Assembly: GCA_021286855.1 (NCBI GenBank)
Contig: JAJTBO010000009.1
Location: forward strand, 1-64,000
DNA from: Hyphomicrobiales bacterium
Lineage (GTDB): Bacteria; Pseudomonadota; Alphaproteobacteria; Rhizobiales; Ancalomicrobiaceae
Length of the DNA: 64,000 nucleotides
Direction: 5' to 3'
A model generated the notes under the pieces. That model was not told the origin of the DNA. It worked only from the letters and a program-made list of their open reading frames with translations, and made no database searches. How positions within the stretch are numbered: position 1 is the first letter of the stretch; each line of letters begins with the position of its first letter. Shown piece by piece: positions 7,593 through 18,559 of the stretch. Made by a program: the position numbers and the translations under genes.

Positions 7593-7649
7593 TTTTTCGG
7601 TCGGGTCCCGCCGAGACGCGACCCGAGACCTCTGCCGGAGACGACGACG

Positions 7650-7868
7650 ATGGCCCGCAAGCCGACCACGAAGAGCGAATTCGTCCTCTTCGACGTGTTC
7701 TACGACGACGACACCCGCCGCTCCAACCGGCGCGTGCCCAAGGAGATTCTGGAAGGGCTCGATGGCGACGAGCCGGCGCGAGCCTTCCTGGAATCGCAAG
7801 ACCGAGAGATCGCCGATCGCTCCGGACGACCGATGCCGGAGATCAAGTCCGTCAGGCGTTCCGACTGA
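7650..7868 (+). CDS. Conserved small hypothetical protein
   Basis: A 72-residue acidic cytoplasmic protein beginning MARKPTTKSEFVLFDVFYDD, with GLDGDEPARAF in the middle and a Pro/Lys end. The ribosome binding site GGAGACGACG is well placed. It follows rpsU by 57 bases and may be read from the same transcript. It resembles a small hypothetical family I recall from Hyphomicrobiales, with no assigned function. Confidence 0.7.
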   Translation: MARKPTTKSEFVLFDVFYDDDTRRSNRRVPKEILEGLDGDEPARAFLESQDREIADRSGRPMPEIKSVRRSD

Positions 7869-7951
7869 CCGCGATCTCTTCGGCGAACCACGGCGCGTTC
7901 GTCCCGGCCGAGAGCCCACGGGGCAATCTTTTCGGTCGGGAGAATTCGACG

Positions 7952-8311
7952 ATGGAAAATCGACGGCGGCGTAGAGACGAATTCGGCCGAGCGGCGATCG
8001 CGCTCGCGGTGATCCTGTCGAGTGGAATCGGCCCGGCCGAGGCCTGTGGCGCCGATCCTGCGGACAGCTGCATCGTCCGGGGGACGTTGGCGGTCGGGTG
8101 TCCGAACGCCGACGATCTCCGGGAGGTGAAGCGCCTGGTCGCCGGCCACCTCAATCCGATTCCGCTGATGGGGGAAAAGGGCTGCGTCCTTTTCCCGCGA
8201 GGCACGGCGATGTGGGCGGAGGGCGGCGTCGCGCCGAGCGGCCCGACGTGGAGGCTCCGCGACGCGAAGCGAGCGTCGAGCTTCTGGATGGATGCGGCCG
8301 ACTTCAAGTGA
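7952..8311 (+). CDS. Small secreted hypothetical protein
   Basis: A 119-residue protein with an Arg-rich N-terminus, a hydrophobic core (IALAVILSSGIG) and a likely signal-peptidase site after AEA near residue 31. The mature part has four Cys (32, 40, 50, 78), which could form two disulfides in the periplasm. No family is recognised. GGGAGA lies before the ATG. It is probably the last gene of the rpsU side, facing acnB. Confidence 0.65.
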   Translation: MENRRRRRDEFGRAAIALAVILSSGIGPAEACGADPADSCIVRGTLAVGCPNADDLREVKRLVAGHLNPIPLMGEKGCVLFPRGTAMWAEGGVAPSGPTWRLRDAKRASSFWMDAADFK

Positions 8312-8387
8312 CGCTCGGCGACGGCGGCCGTAGGTCGGGCGACCCCTTCGCATTCCTTCCGTCGCCGCCTTCGTGCGAAACGCAAGA

Positions 8388-8411
8388 CGAGCCGGAGTTT
8401 CCCCCGGCTCG
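8388..8411. terminator. Candidate bidirectional terminator
   Basis: The 8-bp stem CGAGCCGG/CCGGCTCG with an 8-base loop lies between the convergent secreted-protein gene and acnB. There is no strong T run on either side. Confidence 0.5.
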
Positions 8412-8443
8412 CCTCGATGTTTCCCATCGGTCCGGTCGCAGCG

Positions 8444-11035
8444 TCACACCGCGACCTTCTCCGCCACTTCGACGAATTCCGGGATCTGGTCGAAGTTCAT
8501 GTAGCGGTAGACCTCGGCCGTCTTGCCGGCCAGACCACCGACCGCGGCCATGTATTCCTCGGCCGTCGGGATCTTGCCCAAGAGCGCGCCGACCGCGGCG
8601 AGTTCCGCCGAGGACAGATACACCCGGGTGTCGATGCCGAGACGGTTGGGGAAGTTGCGGGTCGAGGTCGATAGCGCGGTCGAACCCTTGCGGATCTGCG
8701 CCTGGTTGCCCATGCACAGCGAACAGCCCGGCATCTCCATGCGCGCGCCCGACTTGCCGAGGACCGAGTAGTAGCCCTCCTCGGTCAGGATCATCGCGTC
8801 CATCTTGGTCGGCGGGGCGATCCACAGGCGGGTCGGGATGTCCGACTTGCCGGCGAGGATCTTACCGGCGGCGCGGAAGTGACCGATGTTGGTCATGCAC
8901 GAGCCGATGAAGACCTCGTCGATCTTGTCGCCGGCGACTTCCGTCAGAGTCTTGACGTCGTCGGGATCGTTCGGGCAGGCGAGGATCGGCTCCTTGATCT
9001 GATCCATGTCGATCTCGAACACCGCCGCGTAGTCGGCGTCGGCGTCGGGCTCCATCAGGACCGGATTGGCGATCCAGGCCTCCATCGCCTTGATGCGGCG
9101 CTCGAGCGAGCGGGCGTCGGCGTAGCCGTTGGAGATCATCCACTTCATCAGCACGATGTTCGAGGTCATGTACTCGATGATCGGCTCCTTGTTCAGCCGC
9201 ACCGTGCAGGCGGCGGCGGAACGCTCGGCGGAGGCGTCGGTGAGCTCGAAGGCCTGCTCGACCTTGAGGTCCGGCAGACCCTCGATCTCGAGGATGCGGC
9301 CGTTGAAGACGTTCTTCTTGCCCTTCTTCTCGACCGTCAGGCTGCCCGCCTTGATGGCGGCGAGCGGAATGGCGTTGACGAGATCGCGCAGGGTGACGCC
9401 CGGCTGCATCGTGCCCTTGAAGCGCACCAGCACCGATTCCGGCATGTCGAGCGGCATGACGCCGGTCGCCGCGGCGAAGGCGACGAGGCCGGAGCCGGCC
9501 GGGAAGGAGATGCCGATCGGGAAGCGGGTGTGGCTGTCGCCGCCGGTGCCGACGGTGTCGGGCAGGAGGAGACGGTTGAGCCAGGAGTGGATGACGCCGT
9601 CACCGGGCCGCAGGGCGACGCCGCCGCGGTTGGAGATGAAGGTCGGCAGCTCGTGATGGGTCTGGACGTCGACCAGCTTCGGATAGGCCGCGGTGTGGCA
9701 GAAGGACTGCATCACCATGTCGGCGGAGAAGCCGAGGCAGGCGAGGTCCTTGAGCTCGTCGCGGGTCATCGGGCCGGTGGTGTCCTGCGACCCCACGGTG
9801 GTCATCTTCGGCTCGCAATAGGTGCCGGGACGGATGCCCTTGCCCTCGGGCAGGCCGCAGGCCTTGCCGACCATCTTCTGGGCGAGGGTGTAGCCCTTGC
9901 CGCTGTCGACCGGTTCGGTCGGCAGGCGGAACAGGGTCGAGACCGGCAGACCCAGCGCCTCGCGCGCCTTGGCGGTGAGGCCGCGGCCGATGATCAGCGG
10001 AATGCGGCCGCCGGCGCGCACTTCATCGAAGATCACGTCGGACTTGACCTTGAACTCGGCGATCACCGCGCCGTTCTTCAGGGCCTTGCCCTCATAGGGC
10101 TTCAGCTCGATGACGTCGCCCATCTCCATCTGGTTGACGTCGAGCTCGATCGGCAGCGCGCCGGCGTCTTCCATGGTGTTGTAGAAGATCGGGGCGATCT
10201 TGGTGCCGAGGCAGACGCCGCCGAAGCGCTTGTTGGGGACGTAGGGGATGTCCTCGCCGGTGAACCACAGCACCGAATTGGTGGCGGACTTGCGCGAGGA
10301 GCCGGTGCCGACGACGTCGCCGACATAGGCGACCGGGTTGCCCATGGCGATCAGCTTCGCGAGCTGCTTGGTCGGGCCGCGCATGCCCGCCTCGTCCGGC
10401 TCGATGCCGGGACGCGGGTTCTTCAGCATGGCGAGCGCGTGCAGCGGGATGTCGGGGCGGGTCGAGGCGTCGGGAGCCGGCGACAGGTCGTCGGTGTTGG
10501 TCTCGCCCGAGACCTTGAAGACGGTCAGCGTCATCGAGGTCGGAACCTCGGGACGCGAGGTGAACCACTCGGCGTCGGCCCAGGACCGGATGACGCCCTT
10601 GGCGTTGGCGTTGCCCTTGTCGGCGAGGTCCTTGACGTCGTGGAAGTAGTCGAACATCAGCAGGGTCTTCTTCAGACCCTCGGCGGCGACCGCGCCGACG
10701 TCGGCGTCGGCGAGCAGGTCGATCAGCGGCTTGATGTTGAAGCCGCCGAGCATGGTGGCGAGCAGCTCGGTGGCGAGCTTGCGGGAGACCAGCGCGTTCT
10801 TTTCCTTGCCTTTCGCGACGGCGTCGAGGAAGCCGGCCTTGAGGCGGGCGGCGTCGTCGACGCCGGCGGGCACGCGATGGGTCAGGAGCTCGACGAGGAA
10901 GGCCTCTTCGCCGGCCGGCGGTTCGCGCAGCAGGGCGATCAGCCCCTCGGTCTGCTTCGCGGAGAGCGGCAGCGGCGGGATGCCGAGAGCGGCGCGTTCG
11001 GCGACGTGCTGGCGATAGGATTCGAGCATCGACAT
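8444..11035 (-). CDS. acnB: Aconitate hydratase B
   Basis: An 863-residue protein, matching AcnB (about 865) and not AcnA in length and order. The N-terminal HEAT-like and swivel domains come first ([20 protein letters not shown]), with the catalytic core after. The 4Fe-4S cysteines are in [11 protein letters not shown] and in PGCSLCMGN. It interconverts citrate and isocitrate in the TCA cycle; apo-AcnB of other bacteria also binds mRNA. The start at 11035 has GAGGGAAAGAG ahead of it, and the longer frame adds 26 unrelated residues. It is monocistronic, facing a terminator-like hairpin. Confidence 0.96.
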   Translation of the reverse strand: MSMLESYRQHVAERAALGIPPLPLSAKQTEGLIALLREPPAGEEAFLVELLTHRVPAGVDDAARLKAGFLDAVAKGKEKNALVSRKLATELLATMLGGFNIKPLIDLLADADVGAVAAEGLKKTLLMFDYFHDVKDLADKGNANAKGVIRSWADAEWFTSRPEVPTSMTLTVFKVSGETNTDDLSPAPDASTRPDIPLHALAMLKNPRPGIEPDEAGMRGPTKQLAKLIAMGNPVAYVGDVVGTGSSRKSATNSVLWFTGEDIPYVPNKRFGGVCLGTKIAPIFYNTMEDAGALPIELDVNQMEMGDVIELKPYEGKALKNGAVIAEFKVKSDVIFDEVRAGGRIPLIIGRGLTAKAREALGLPVSTLFRLPTEPVDSGKGYTLAQKMVGKACGLPEGKGIRPGTYCEPKMTTVGSQDTTGPMTRDELKDLACLGFSADMVMQSFCHTAAYPKLVDVQTHHELPTFISNRGGVALRPGDGVIHSWLNRLLLPDTVGTGGDSHTRFPIGISFPAGSGLVAFAAATGVMPLDMPESVLVRFKGTMQPGVTLRDLVNAIPLAAIKAGSLTVEKKGKKNVFNGRILEIEGLPDLKVEQAFELTDASAERSAAACTVRLNKEPIIEYMTSNIVLMKWMISNGYADARSLERRIKAMEAWIANPVLMEPDADADYAAVFEIDMDQIKEPILACPNDPDDVKTLTEVAGDKIDEVFIGSCMTNIGHFRAAGKILAGKSDIPTRLWIAPPTKMDAMILTEEGYYSVLGKSGARMEMPGCSLCMGNQAQIRKGSTALSTSTRNFPNRLGIDTRVYLSSAELAAVGALLGKIPTAEEYMAAVGGLAGKTAEVYRYMNFDQIPEFVEVAEKVAV

Positions 11036-11537
11036 GACTGTCTCTTTCCCTCGGGGTGAGAGTGCGTGACGAAGTGTCGCGCGTATATAGCCACTTTTCC
11101 GCCGAGATCCCACCGCCCGCGCGGATCGACCTTGGTCGGGGGCGCGACGATCGGCATCGGCCCGGTTCGGGGCGGGCGGGCGCCGGCGGAACGATCGTCT
11201 CGACGTTCTTCATCTAGCGGATTTCGTGGCCGGGTCGAGAGGTTCGTCTGCCCATTTCGCAGGCGATCGAGGGAAGCGCCGGTTGCGAGGACGTCTCCCC
11301 TTGACCACGACGGCCGGGCTCTGCTCCATTCCTCGGATGACGGTGGTGCGACGTTTCGATGACGCCTCGCGGCGGGATTCGTGAAGCCGTTCGTCCGCCG
11401 TCACGGTCGATCGCCGAGGGCGCTCGACACGGAACCGTCATGTCATGGCGATACTCCCGTTCGGTCGGGCCGGCGACGGCCCTCGCAACCGTTTCTTTCC
11501 GCCCGCGTTCGCGGGCTCCGTCGAAGGATCGAGCCTC
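11036..11537. other. Divergent intergenic region, acnB / ABC importer
   Basis: About 500 bases with no supportable gene. An AT-rich patch (TATATA at 11084-11089) is the likely acnB promoter core on the minus strand. A small hairpin, GCCCGCG/CGCGGGC at 11501-11516, lies in the leader just before the ribosome binding site of the binding-protein gene on the plus strand. Confidence 0.55.
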
Positions 11538-12635
11538 ATGAAGACCGCTCTTCTCGCATCGTCCGCTCTCCTCGTCGTCGCTGCCGCCGTCGCGCCGGCC
11601 TCGGCCGCTTCGCTCGACGACCTCGTCGCCGCCGCCAAGGCGGAAGGCGAGCTCACCGTGATCGCGTTGCCGCACGACTGGTGCGGCTACGGCGGCGTGA
11701 TCGACGGCTTCAAGGCGAAGTACGGCCTCAAGGTCAACGAACTCAATCCGGACGCCGGTTCCGGCGACGAGATCGAGGCGATCAAGGCGAACAAGGGCAA
11801 CAAGGGCCCGCAGGCTCCGGACGTGATCGACGTCGGCCTCGCCTTCGGCCCGTCGGCCAAGAAGGACGGCCTGATCCAGCCCTACAAGGTCTCGACCTGG
11901 GCCGAGATCCCGGACAACGTCAAGGACGCCGAGGGCTTCTGGTACGGCGACTACTACGGCGTGATGGCCTTCGGCGTGAACAAGGACATCGTCAAGACCA
12001 CCCCGACCGAATGGGCCGACCTGCTCAAGTCGGACTACGCCAACGCCGTCGCCCTGACCGGCGACCCGCGCGCCTCCAACCAGGCGATCCTGGCGATCAT
12101 GTCGGCCGGCGCCTCGACCGGCGCGGCGCTCGGCAAGGGCTCCGGTGAAGCCGGCCTGAAGTTCTTCGCCGAGCTGAACAAGAAGGGCAACTTCGTGCCG
12201 GTGACCGGCAAGTCGGGCACCATCGCGCAGGGCGCGACCCCGATCGTGGCGGCCTGGGACTACAACCTGCTCGCTTGGCGCGACAGCCTGAAGGGCAATC
12301 CGCCCATGGACGTCGTCGTTCCGACCAAGGGCGGCGTCGCCGGCGTCTACGTGCAGGCGATCTCGGCCTTCGCGCCGCATCCGAACGCCGCCAAGCTTTG
12401 GATGGAGTACCTCTATTCGAACGAAGGCCAGACCGGCTGGCTCAAGGGCTATTGCCACCCGATCCGCTTCAACGCGATGTCGAAGGCCGGCCTGATCCCC
12501 AAGGAGCTGCTCGACAAGCTGCCGCCGGCCGAGAACTACGCCGCCGCGCAGTTCCCCACGCTCGACGAGCAGGCCGCCAACAAGGCCGAAGTCTCGGGCA
12601 ACTGGGACGCGGTGGTCGGCGCCAACGTGAAGTGA
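11538..12635 (+). CDS. ABC transporter substrate-binding protein
   Basis: A 365-residue periplasmic protein with a clear signal peptide (MKTALLASSALLVVAAAVAP, cut after ASA near residue 20). The rest is a two-lobe binding fold of the iron/polyamine/phosphonate class (LTVIALPHDWCGYGG, AWDYNLLAWRD). GAAGGAT precedes the ATG; the longer frame is a shadow extension. It is followed by two permeases, an ATPase and a HAD hydrolase in one operon. The ligand cannot be read from the sequence. The HAD gene makes a phosphorylated or phosphonate compound possible, but that is inference. Confidence 0.88.
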   Translation: MKTALLASSALLVVAAAVAPASAASLDDLVAAAKAEGELTVIALPHDWCGYGGVIDGFKAKYGLKVNELNPDAGSGDEIEAIKANKGNKGPQAPDVIDVGLAFGPSAKKDGLIQPYKVSTWAEIPDNVKDAEGFWYGDYYGVMAFGVNKDIVKTTPTEWADLLKSDYANAVALTGDPRASNQAILAIMSAGASTGAALGKGSGEAGLKFFAELNKKGNFVPVTGKSGTIAQGATPIVAAWDYNLLAWRDSLKGNPPMDVVVPTKGGVAGVYVQAISAFAPHPNAAKLWMEYLYSNEGQTGWLKGYCHPIRFNAMSKAGLIPKELLDKLPPAENYAAAQFPTLDEQAANKAEVSGNWDAVVGANVK

Positions 12636-12641
12636 TCGTCC

Positions 12642-12673
12642 GCCGCCGCCCGCGCTTTTCCGCGGGCGGCGGC
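12642..12673 (+). other. Intercistronic hairpin after the binding-protein gene
   Basis: A perfect 13-bp GC-rich stem (GCCGCCGCCCGCG and its complement) with loop CTTTTC lies 7 bases after the binding-protein stop codon and 27 before the permease start. It is followed by CCTCTTT. Such hairpins commonly protect the upstream mRNA or cause partial termination, so that binding protein exceeds permease. Confidence 0.7.
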
Positions 12674-12700
12674 CCTCTTTCCGAACGGGAAGCGCGCCCC

Positions 12701-13588
12701 ATGAGCCTCGTCGCCGCCTCGGCGCCTCAGACCTTCCTGCGGTCCCGGCTGGTGCTCAACTGGCTGGGCGTGGTCCCGTTCCTGCTGTTCGCGACGCTGT
12801 TCCTGCTGCTGCCGACGATGAACATCGTCGTCGGGGCGTTCCGCAACGCCGACGGCGCCTTGACGCTCGACAACATCGTCGCGTTGTTCACGCCGTCGAT
12901 CCGCGCCGCCTTCTGGATCTCGATCCGGCTCAGCCTGGTCACCGCCGTGCTCGGCTGTCTGATCGGCTTCGCCATCGCCGCGGCGATCGTGTTCGGCCGG
13001 ATGCCGGCATGGGTGCGCGATTCGGTGCTGACCTTCTCCGGCGTCGCCTCGAACTTCGCCGGCGTGCCGCTCTCCTTCGCCTTCATCGCGACGCTCGGCC
13101 GGCTCGGCCTCGTCACGATCCTGATGCGCGACTGGTTGGGGGTGAACCTCTACGGCACGGGCTTCAACCTGATCTCCTTCGCCGGCCTCTGCCTGACCTA
13201 TCTCTATTTCCAGATCCCGCTGATGATCCTGATCATCACGCCGGCGCTGGAAGGGTTGAAGAAGGAATGGCGCGAGGCGGCGCAGATCCTCGGGGCGACC
13301 GATCTGCAGTATTGGCGGATGGTGGCGCTGCCGGTCCTGTGGCCGTCGCTGCTCGGCACGATGGCGCTGCTCTTCGCCAATTCCTTCGGGGCGGTCGCGA
13401 CCGCGATCGCGCTGACCGGCTCGGCCCTGTCGATCGTGCCGATCATCCTGTTCGCCCAGATCCGCGGCGACGTGCTCAACGATCCGCATCTCGGCTACGC
13501 CGTCGCCTTCGGCATGATCGTGCTGACGGGGCTCGCCAACCTCGTCTACGTCGTGCTTCGGACGCGGGCGGAAAGGTGGGTGAAGTGA
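12701..13588 (+). CDS. ABC transporter permease (PotB/FbpB-like)
   Basis: A 295-residue inner-membrane protein with about six hydrophobic segments, the first at residues 16-38. The EAA loop that contacts the ATPase is visible (EWREAAQILGATDLQYWRMVALPVLWP). It belongs to the binding-protein-dependent permeases of the polyamine/iron type. The start at 12701 was chosen because the frame upstream runs inside the binding-protein gene. Its stop overlaps the next permease start by one base. Confidence 0.9.
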   Translation: MSLVAASAPQTFLRSRLVLNWLGVVPFLLFATLFLLLPTMNIVVGAFRNADGALTLDNIVALFTPSIRAAFWISIRLSLVTAVLGCLIGFAIAAAIVFGRMPAWVRDSVLTFSGVASNFAGVPLSFAFIATLGRLGLVTILMRDWLGVNLYGTGFNLISFAGLCLTYLYFQIPLMILIITPALEGLKKEWREAAQILGATDLQYWRMVALPVLWPSLLGTMALLFANSFGAVATAIALTGSALSIVPIILFAQIRGDVLNDPHLGYAVAFGMIVLTGLANLVYVVLRTRAERWVK

Positions 13589-14373
13589 TGCGCGGCAGGC
13601 TCTGGTCGATCGCCGTCGTTCTGATCGGCGCGCTCTATTTCTTCCTGCCGCTGATCGGCATGTTCGAGTTTTCGCTGCGGATGAAGCGCGGCGTCTACAG
13701 CTTCGAAGCCTATCGTGTCGTCCTCGGCGACCCCCACTTCCAACAGACCTTCGGCTATTCGGTGGTGCTGGCGCTGCTGACGATCGTGCTCGGGGTGCTG
13801 ATCGTGGTGCCGACCGCCTATTGGATCCGGCTCAGGCTGCCGTCGATCCGGCCGGTCGTCGAGTTCGTCACGCTGCTGCCGCTGGTGATCCCGCCGATCG
13901 TCATCGTGTTCGGCTACATCCGGATCTACAACACCTCGTCGTGGCTGCCGCTGACGGGCTCGTGGCTCGGCACCAACCTCCTGATCCTGTTCGGCTATGC
14001 GACGCTGTCGCTGCCCTACATGTATCGCGCCGTCGACACCGGCCTCAGGACCATCGACGTGGCGACGCTGACCGAAGCGGCGCAGTCGCTGGGAGCGGGC
14101 TGGGGCCGGATCCTGGCGACGGTGATCCTGCCCAACGTCTTCGTCTCGGTGCTCTCCGGCGCGTTCCTGACCTTCGCCATCGTGATCGGCGAATATGTCT
14201 TCGCGGCGCTTCTCAACCTCGACACCTTCGGGCCCTACATGGTCTGGATGGGCTCGAACCGGGCCTACGAGCCGTCGGCGCTGGCGGTGATCGCCTTCGC
14301 CATCACCTGGGCCTGCATGGCGCTGATCCAGCTCCTCACCCACTTCTCGACGTTCGCGAAAGCGAGGCGATAG
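13588..14373 (+). CDS. ABC transporter permease (PotC-like)
   Basis: A 261-residue inner-membrane protein with about six membrane segments beginning at residue 7. Its EAA motif is TEAAQSLGAGWGRILATVILP. It is the second permease of the importer, forming a heterodimer with the preceding protein. TGATG joins the two genes, which implies translational coupling. Confidence 0.9.
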   Translation: MRGRLWSIAVVLIGALYFFLPLIGMFEFSLRMKRGVYSFEAYRVVLGDPHFQQTFGYSVVLALLTIVLGVLIVVPTAYWIRLRLPSIRPVVEFVTLLPLVIPPIVIVFGYIRIYNTSSWLPLTGSWLGTNLLILFGYATLSLPYMYRAVDTGLRTIDVATLTEAAQSLGAGWGRILATVILPNVFVSVLSGAFLTFAIVIGEYVFAALLNLDTFGPYMVWMGSNRAYEPSALAVIAFAITWACMALIQLLTHFSTFAKARR

Positions 14374-14376
14374 GAC

Positions 14377-15426
14377 ATGGCCTTCCTCGATCTCAGCCAT
14401 CTGGAGAAGTCGTTCGGCGCGACGCGCGTCGTCAAGGACTTCGACCTCTCGATCGAGAAGGGCGAATTCGTCTCCTTCCTCGGGCCGTCGGGGTGCGGCA
14501 AGACGACGGTGCTGCGCATGGTCGCCGGCTTCGAGAAGCCGACCACCGGCACGATCCGCATCGACGGGCGCGACGTCACCCGGCTCAAGCCGAACCAGCG
14601 CAACATCGGCATGGTGTTCCAGGCCTATGCGCTCTTCCCCAACCTGACGGTGGCGCAGAACGTCGGCTTCGGGCCGAAGGTGGCCGGCATGGCCAAGGCG
14701 GAGATCGGCGAGCGCGTCGAGGAGATGCTGAAGCTGATCGGCCTGCCCGATCTCGGCGATCGCTTCCCCTGGCAGCTCTCCGGCGGCCAGCAGCAGCGCG
14801 TCGCGCTGGCGCGCGCCCTCGCCGTTCGGCCGCAGGTGCTTCTCCTCGACGAGCCGCTGTCGGCGCTCGACGCCAAGATCCGCGTCTCCCTGCGCGAAGA
14901 GATCCGGGCGCTGCAGAAGGAGCTCGGCATCACCACGATCTTCGTCACCCACGATCAGGAAGAGGCGCTGTCGATGTCCGACCGCGTCGTGGTGATGCAC
15001 GAGGGCAAGGCGGCGCAGGTCGGCTCGCCGTTCGAGATCTACACGTGGCCGAAGACCCGCTTCGTCGCCTCCTTCGTCGGCACGCTCAACCTGCTCGAGG
15101 GCGAGGTGATCGACGCCGGACGGATGCGGCTCGACGGGATCGAGGTGCCGGTGGCGCGCGGCCTCGACGGGCGGGGCACGGGCGAGCCGGTGACGGTGGC
15201 GCTTCGGCCGGAGGCGGTGTCGCTCGGCCTCAACGGTTCGGGCCTCGCCGGCACGGTGGAGAGCGTCGCCTTCCTCGGCGCGGTGGTGCGCACCCGGGTC
15301 AAGCTCGGTCGGCAGACGATCACGCTCGACAGCTTCAATCAGACGGCGACACGGCCGCCGGAGCCGGGCGCGCCGGTGCGGCTGATGTTCGGCGCGGACG
15401 ATCTGCTCGTCCTCGGCGAGGACTGA
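14377..15426 (+). CDS. ABC transporter ATP-binding protein (PotA/FbpC-like)
   Basis: A 349-residue ATPase with all the motifs: Walker A GPSGCGKTT, Q-loop region VFQAYALFP, signature LSGGQQQR, Walker B LLLDEP, D-loop SALD and H-loop VTHDQEE. The C-terminal 110 residues form a TOBE-type regulatory domain. It powers the two preceding permeases. It starts 3 bases after the permease stop with AGGAC as binding site. It makes a useful contrast with the degenerate homologue at 41769-42863. Confidence 0.93.
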   Translation: MAFLDLSHLEKSFGATRVVKDFDLSIEKGEFVSFLGPSGCGKTTVLRMVAGFEKPTTGTIRIDGRDVTRLKPNQRNIGMVFQAYALFPNLTVAQNVGFGPKVAGMAKAEIGERVEEMLKLIGLPDLGDRFPWQLSGGQQQRVALARALAVRPQVLLLDEPLSALDAKIRVSLREEIRALQKELGITTIFVTHDQEEALSMSDRVVVMHEGKAAQVGSPFEIYTWPKTRFVASFVGTLNLLEGEVIDAGRMRLDGIEVPVARGLDGRGTGEPVTVALRPEAVSLGLNGSGLAGTVESVAFLGAVVRTRVKLGRQTITLDSFNQTATRPPEPGAPVRLMFGADDLLVLGED

Positions 15427-15427
15427 G

Positions 15428-16132
15428 ATGGCGCGAGCGATCCGGGCGATCCTGTTCGACAAGGACGGCACGCTGGTCGACTACGCCGCTTCCTGGACGC
15501 CGGTGAACGCGCGCGCCGTGCGGCTCGCGGCGGCCGGCGACGCGGCGCTCGAAGAGCGGGTCCGTGCAGCAGTCGGGGTCGACGCGACCGGGCGGGCGCT
15601 CTTTCCGGAAGCGATCATGGCGGCGGGGTCGGCGGGCGAGATCGCGGCGGCGATGATCGCGGCCGGAGCGGCGTTCGCGCGGGACGAGCTGGCGCAGGCG
15701 CTCGATCGCCTGTTTCTCGACGCGGCTTCGGCGATGGTTCCGGTCGGCGATCTGCCGGCGATCCTCGGGCGGCTGGCGACGCGCGGGCTCGCCCTCGGCG
15801 TCGCCTCCTCCGACAACGCGGCGGCGGTCGCGGCCTTCGCCGCGCAGTTCGGCCTTTCGGATCTCCTCGCCTTCACCGCCGGCTGGGACAGCGGCCACGG
15901 CGCGAAACCGGGACCGGGTCAGGCGCTCGCCTTCGCGGCGGCGGTCGGCTGCGCGCCGGGCGAGATCGCGGTCGTCGGCGACACCGCGCACGACATGGCG
16001 ATGGCGCGGGCGGCGGGAGCGGGCCTCGTCGTCGGCGTGCTGACGGGCACGGGCACGCGGGAGAGCCTCGGACCTCTGGCCGACGTGGTGGTCGAGACGA
16101 TCGCCGAGGTCGAGGCGCTGCTGGACGGGTGA
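15428..16132 (+). CDS. HAD-superfamily hydrolase (phosphoglycolate-phosphatase-like)
   Basis: A 234-residue HAD enzyme. Motif I is FDKDGTLVD (nucleophile Asp11, acid Asp13), motif II falls in VASSDN, a lysine lies in HGAKPGPGQ, and motif IV is VVGDTAHDM. The cap is the small helical type of phosphoglycolate phosphatase relatives. It begins one base after the ATPase stop, so it belongs to the importer operon and probably dephosphorylates an imported compound or its product. The substrate is unknown. Confidence 0.88.
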   Translation: MARAIRAILFDKDGTLVDYAASWTPVNARAVRLAAAGDAALEERVRAAVGVDATGRALFPEAIMAAGSAGEIAAAMIAAGAAFARDELAQALDRLFLDAASAMVPVGDLPAILGRLATRGLALGVASSDNAAAVAAFAAQFGLSDLLAFTAGWDSGHGAKPGPGQALAFAAAVGCAPGEIAVVGDTAHDMAMARAAGAGLVVGVLTGTGTRESLGPLADVVVETIAEVEALLDG

Positions 16133-16156
16133 GGCCTGCGCCGACGGCGACGGAGG

Positions 16157-16465
16157 TCAGGGGCGCGGCTTCGGATCGTCCTTCGGCGGGGTGGCCGGCG
16201 CGAGGGCGCAGTCGTGGTTCGCCCCCGTCCCCGGCGCGTTTTCGAAGACGCAGAGGCGGGGCGAAGGCGGGCGGCCGCAGCGCCGGTCGATGTCGCGGAA
16301 ACCGACGCAGCGGCCGGTGGCGATCTCGCGCCAGCCGGGGCCGCCCTTGCAGCCGCAGCCGCGACAGGGCGTAGGGTCGAGGACGCAGCGGGCGAGCGCC
16401 GGCGTCGCCGCGACGATGACGGCGAGCGCGAGCAGGCTCGACAGCAGATACGGACGGACGACCAT
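16157..16465 (-). CDS. Small secreted cysteine-rich protein
   Basis: A 102-residue protein with a signal peptide (cut after ALA near residue 25). The mature 76 residues hold eight Cys, clustered as CRGCGCKGGPGW, GRCVGFRDID and RLCVFENAP, and the end is Pro/Lys-rich. An even number of Cys in an exported protein suggests a disulfide-stabilised periplasmic or surface protein. GGGGAG precedes the ATG. It faces the HAD gene with 24 bases between stops. I do not recognise a named family. Confidence 0.7.
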   Translation of the reverse strand: MVVRPYLLSSLLALAVIVAATPALARCVLDPTPCRGCGCKGGPGWREIATGRCVGFRDIDRRCGRPPSPRLCVFENAPGTGANHDCALAPATPPKDDPKPRP

Positions 16466-16554
16466 GGCGGGCTCCCCGACGAGGCCTCATCGGAACACTC
16501 GACGGGAGACGGTTGAAGCGACCGGAGATGGCGATCGTTCGCTCCTCGGTTGCG

Positions 16555-18549
<1,995 letters not shown>

Positions 18550-18559
18550 CGGCCGGTCC

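Noticed and set aside
8879-11059. 726-codon plus-strand frame opposite acnB
   Set aside because: Composition is typical antisense Asp/Gly/Val/Leu sequence, and acnB explains the region fully.
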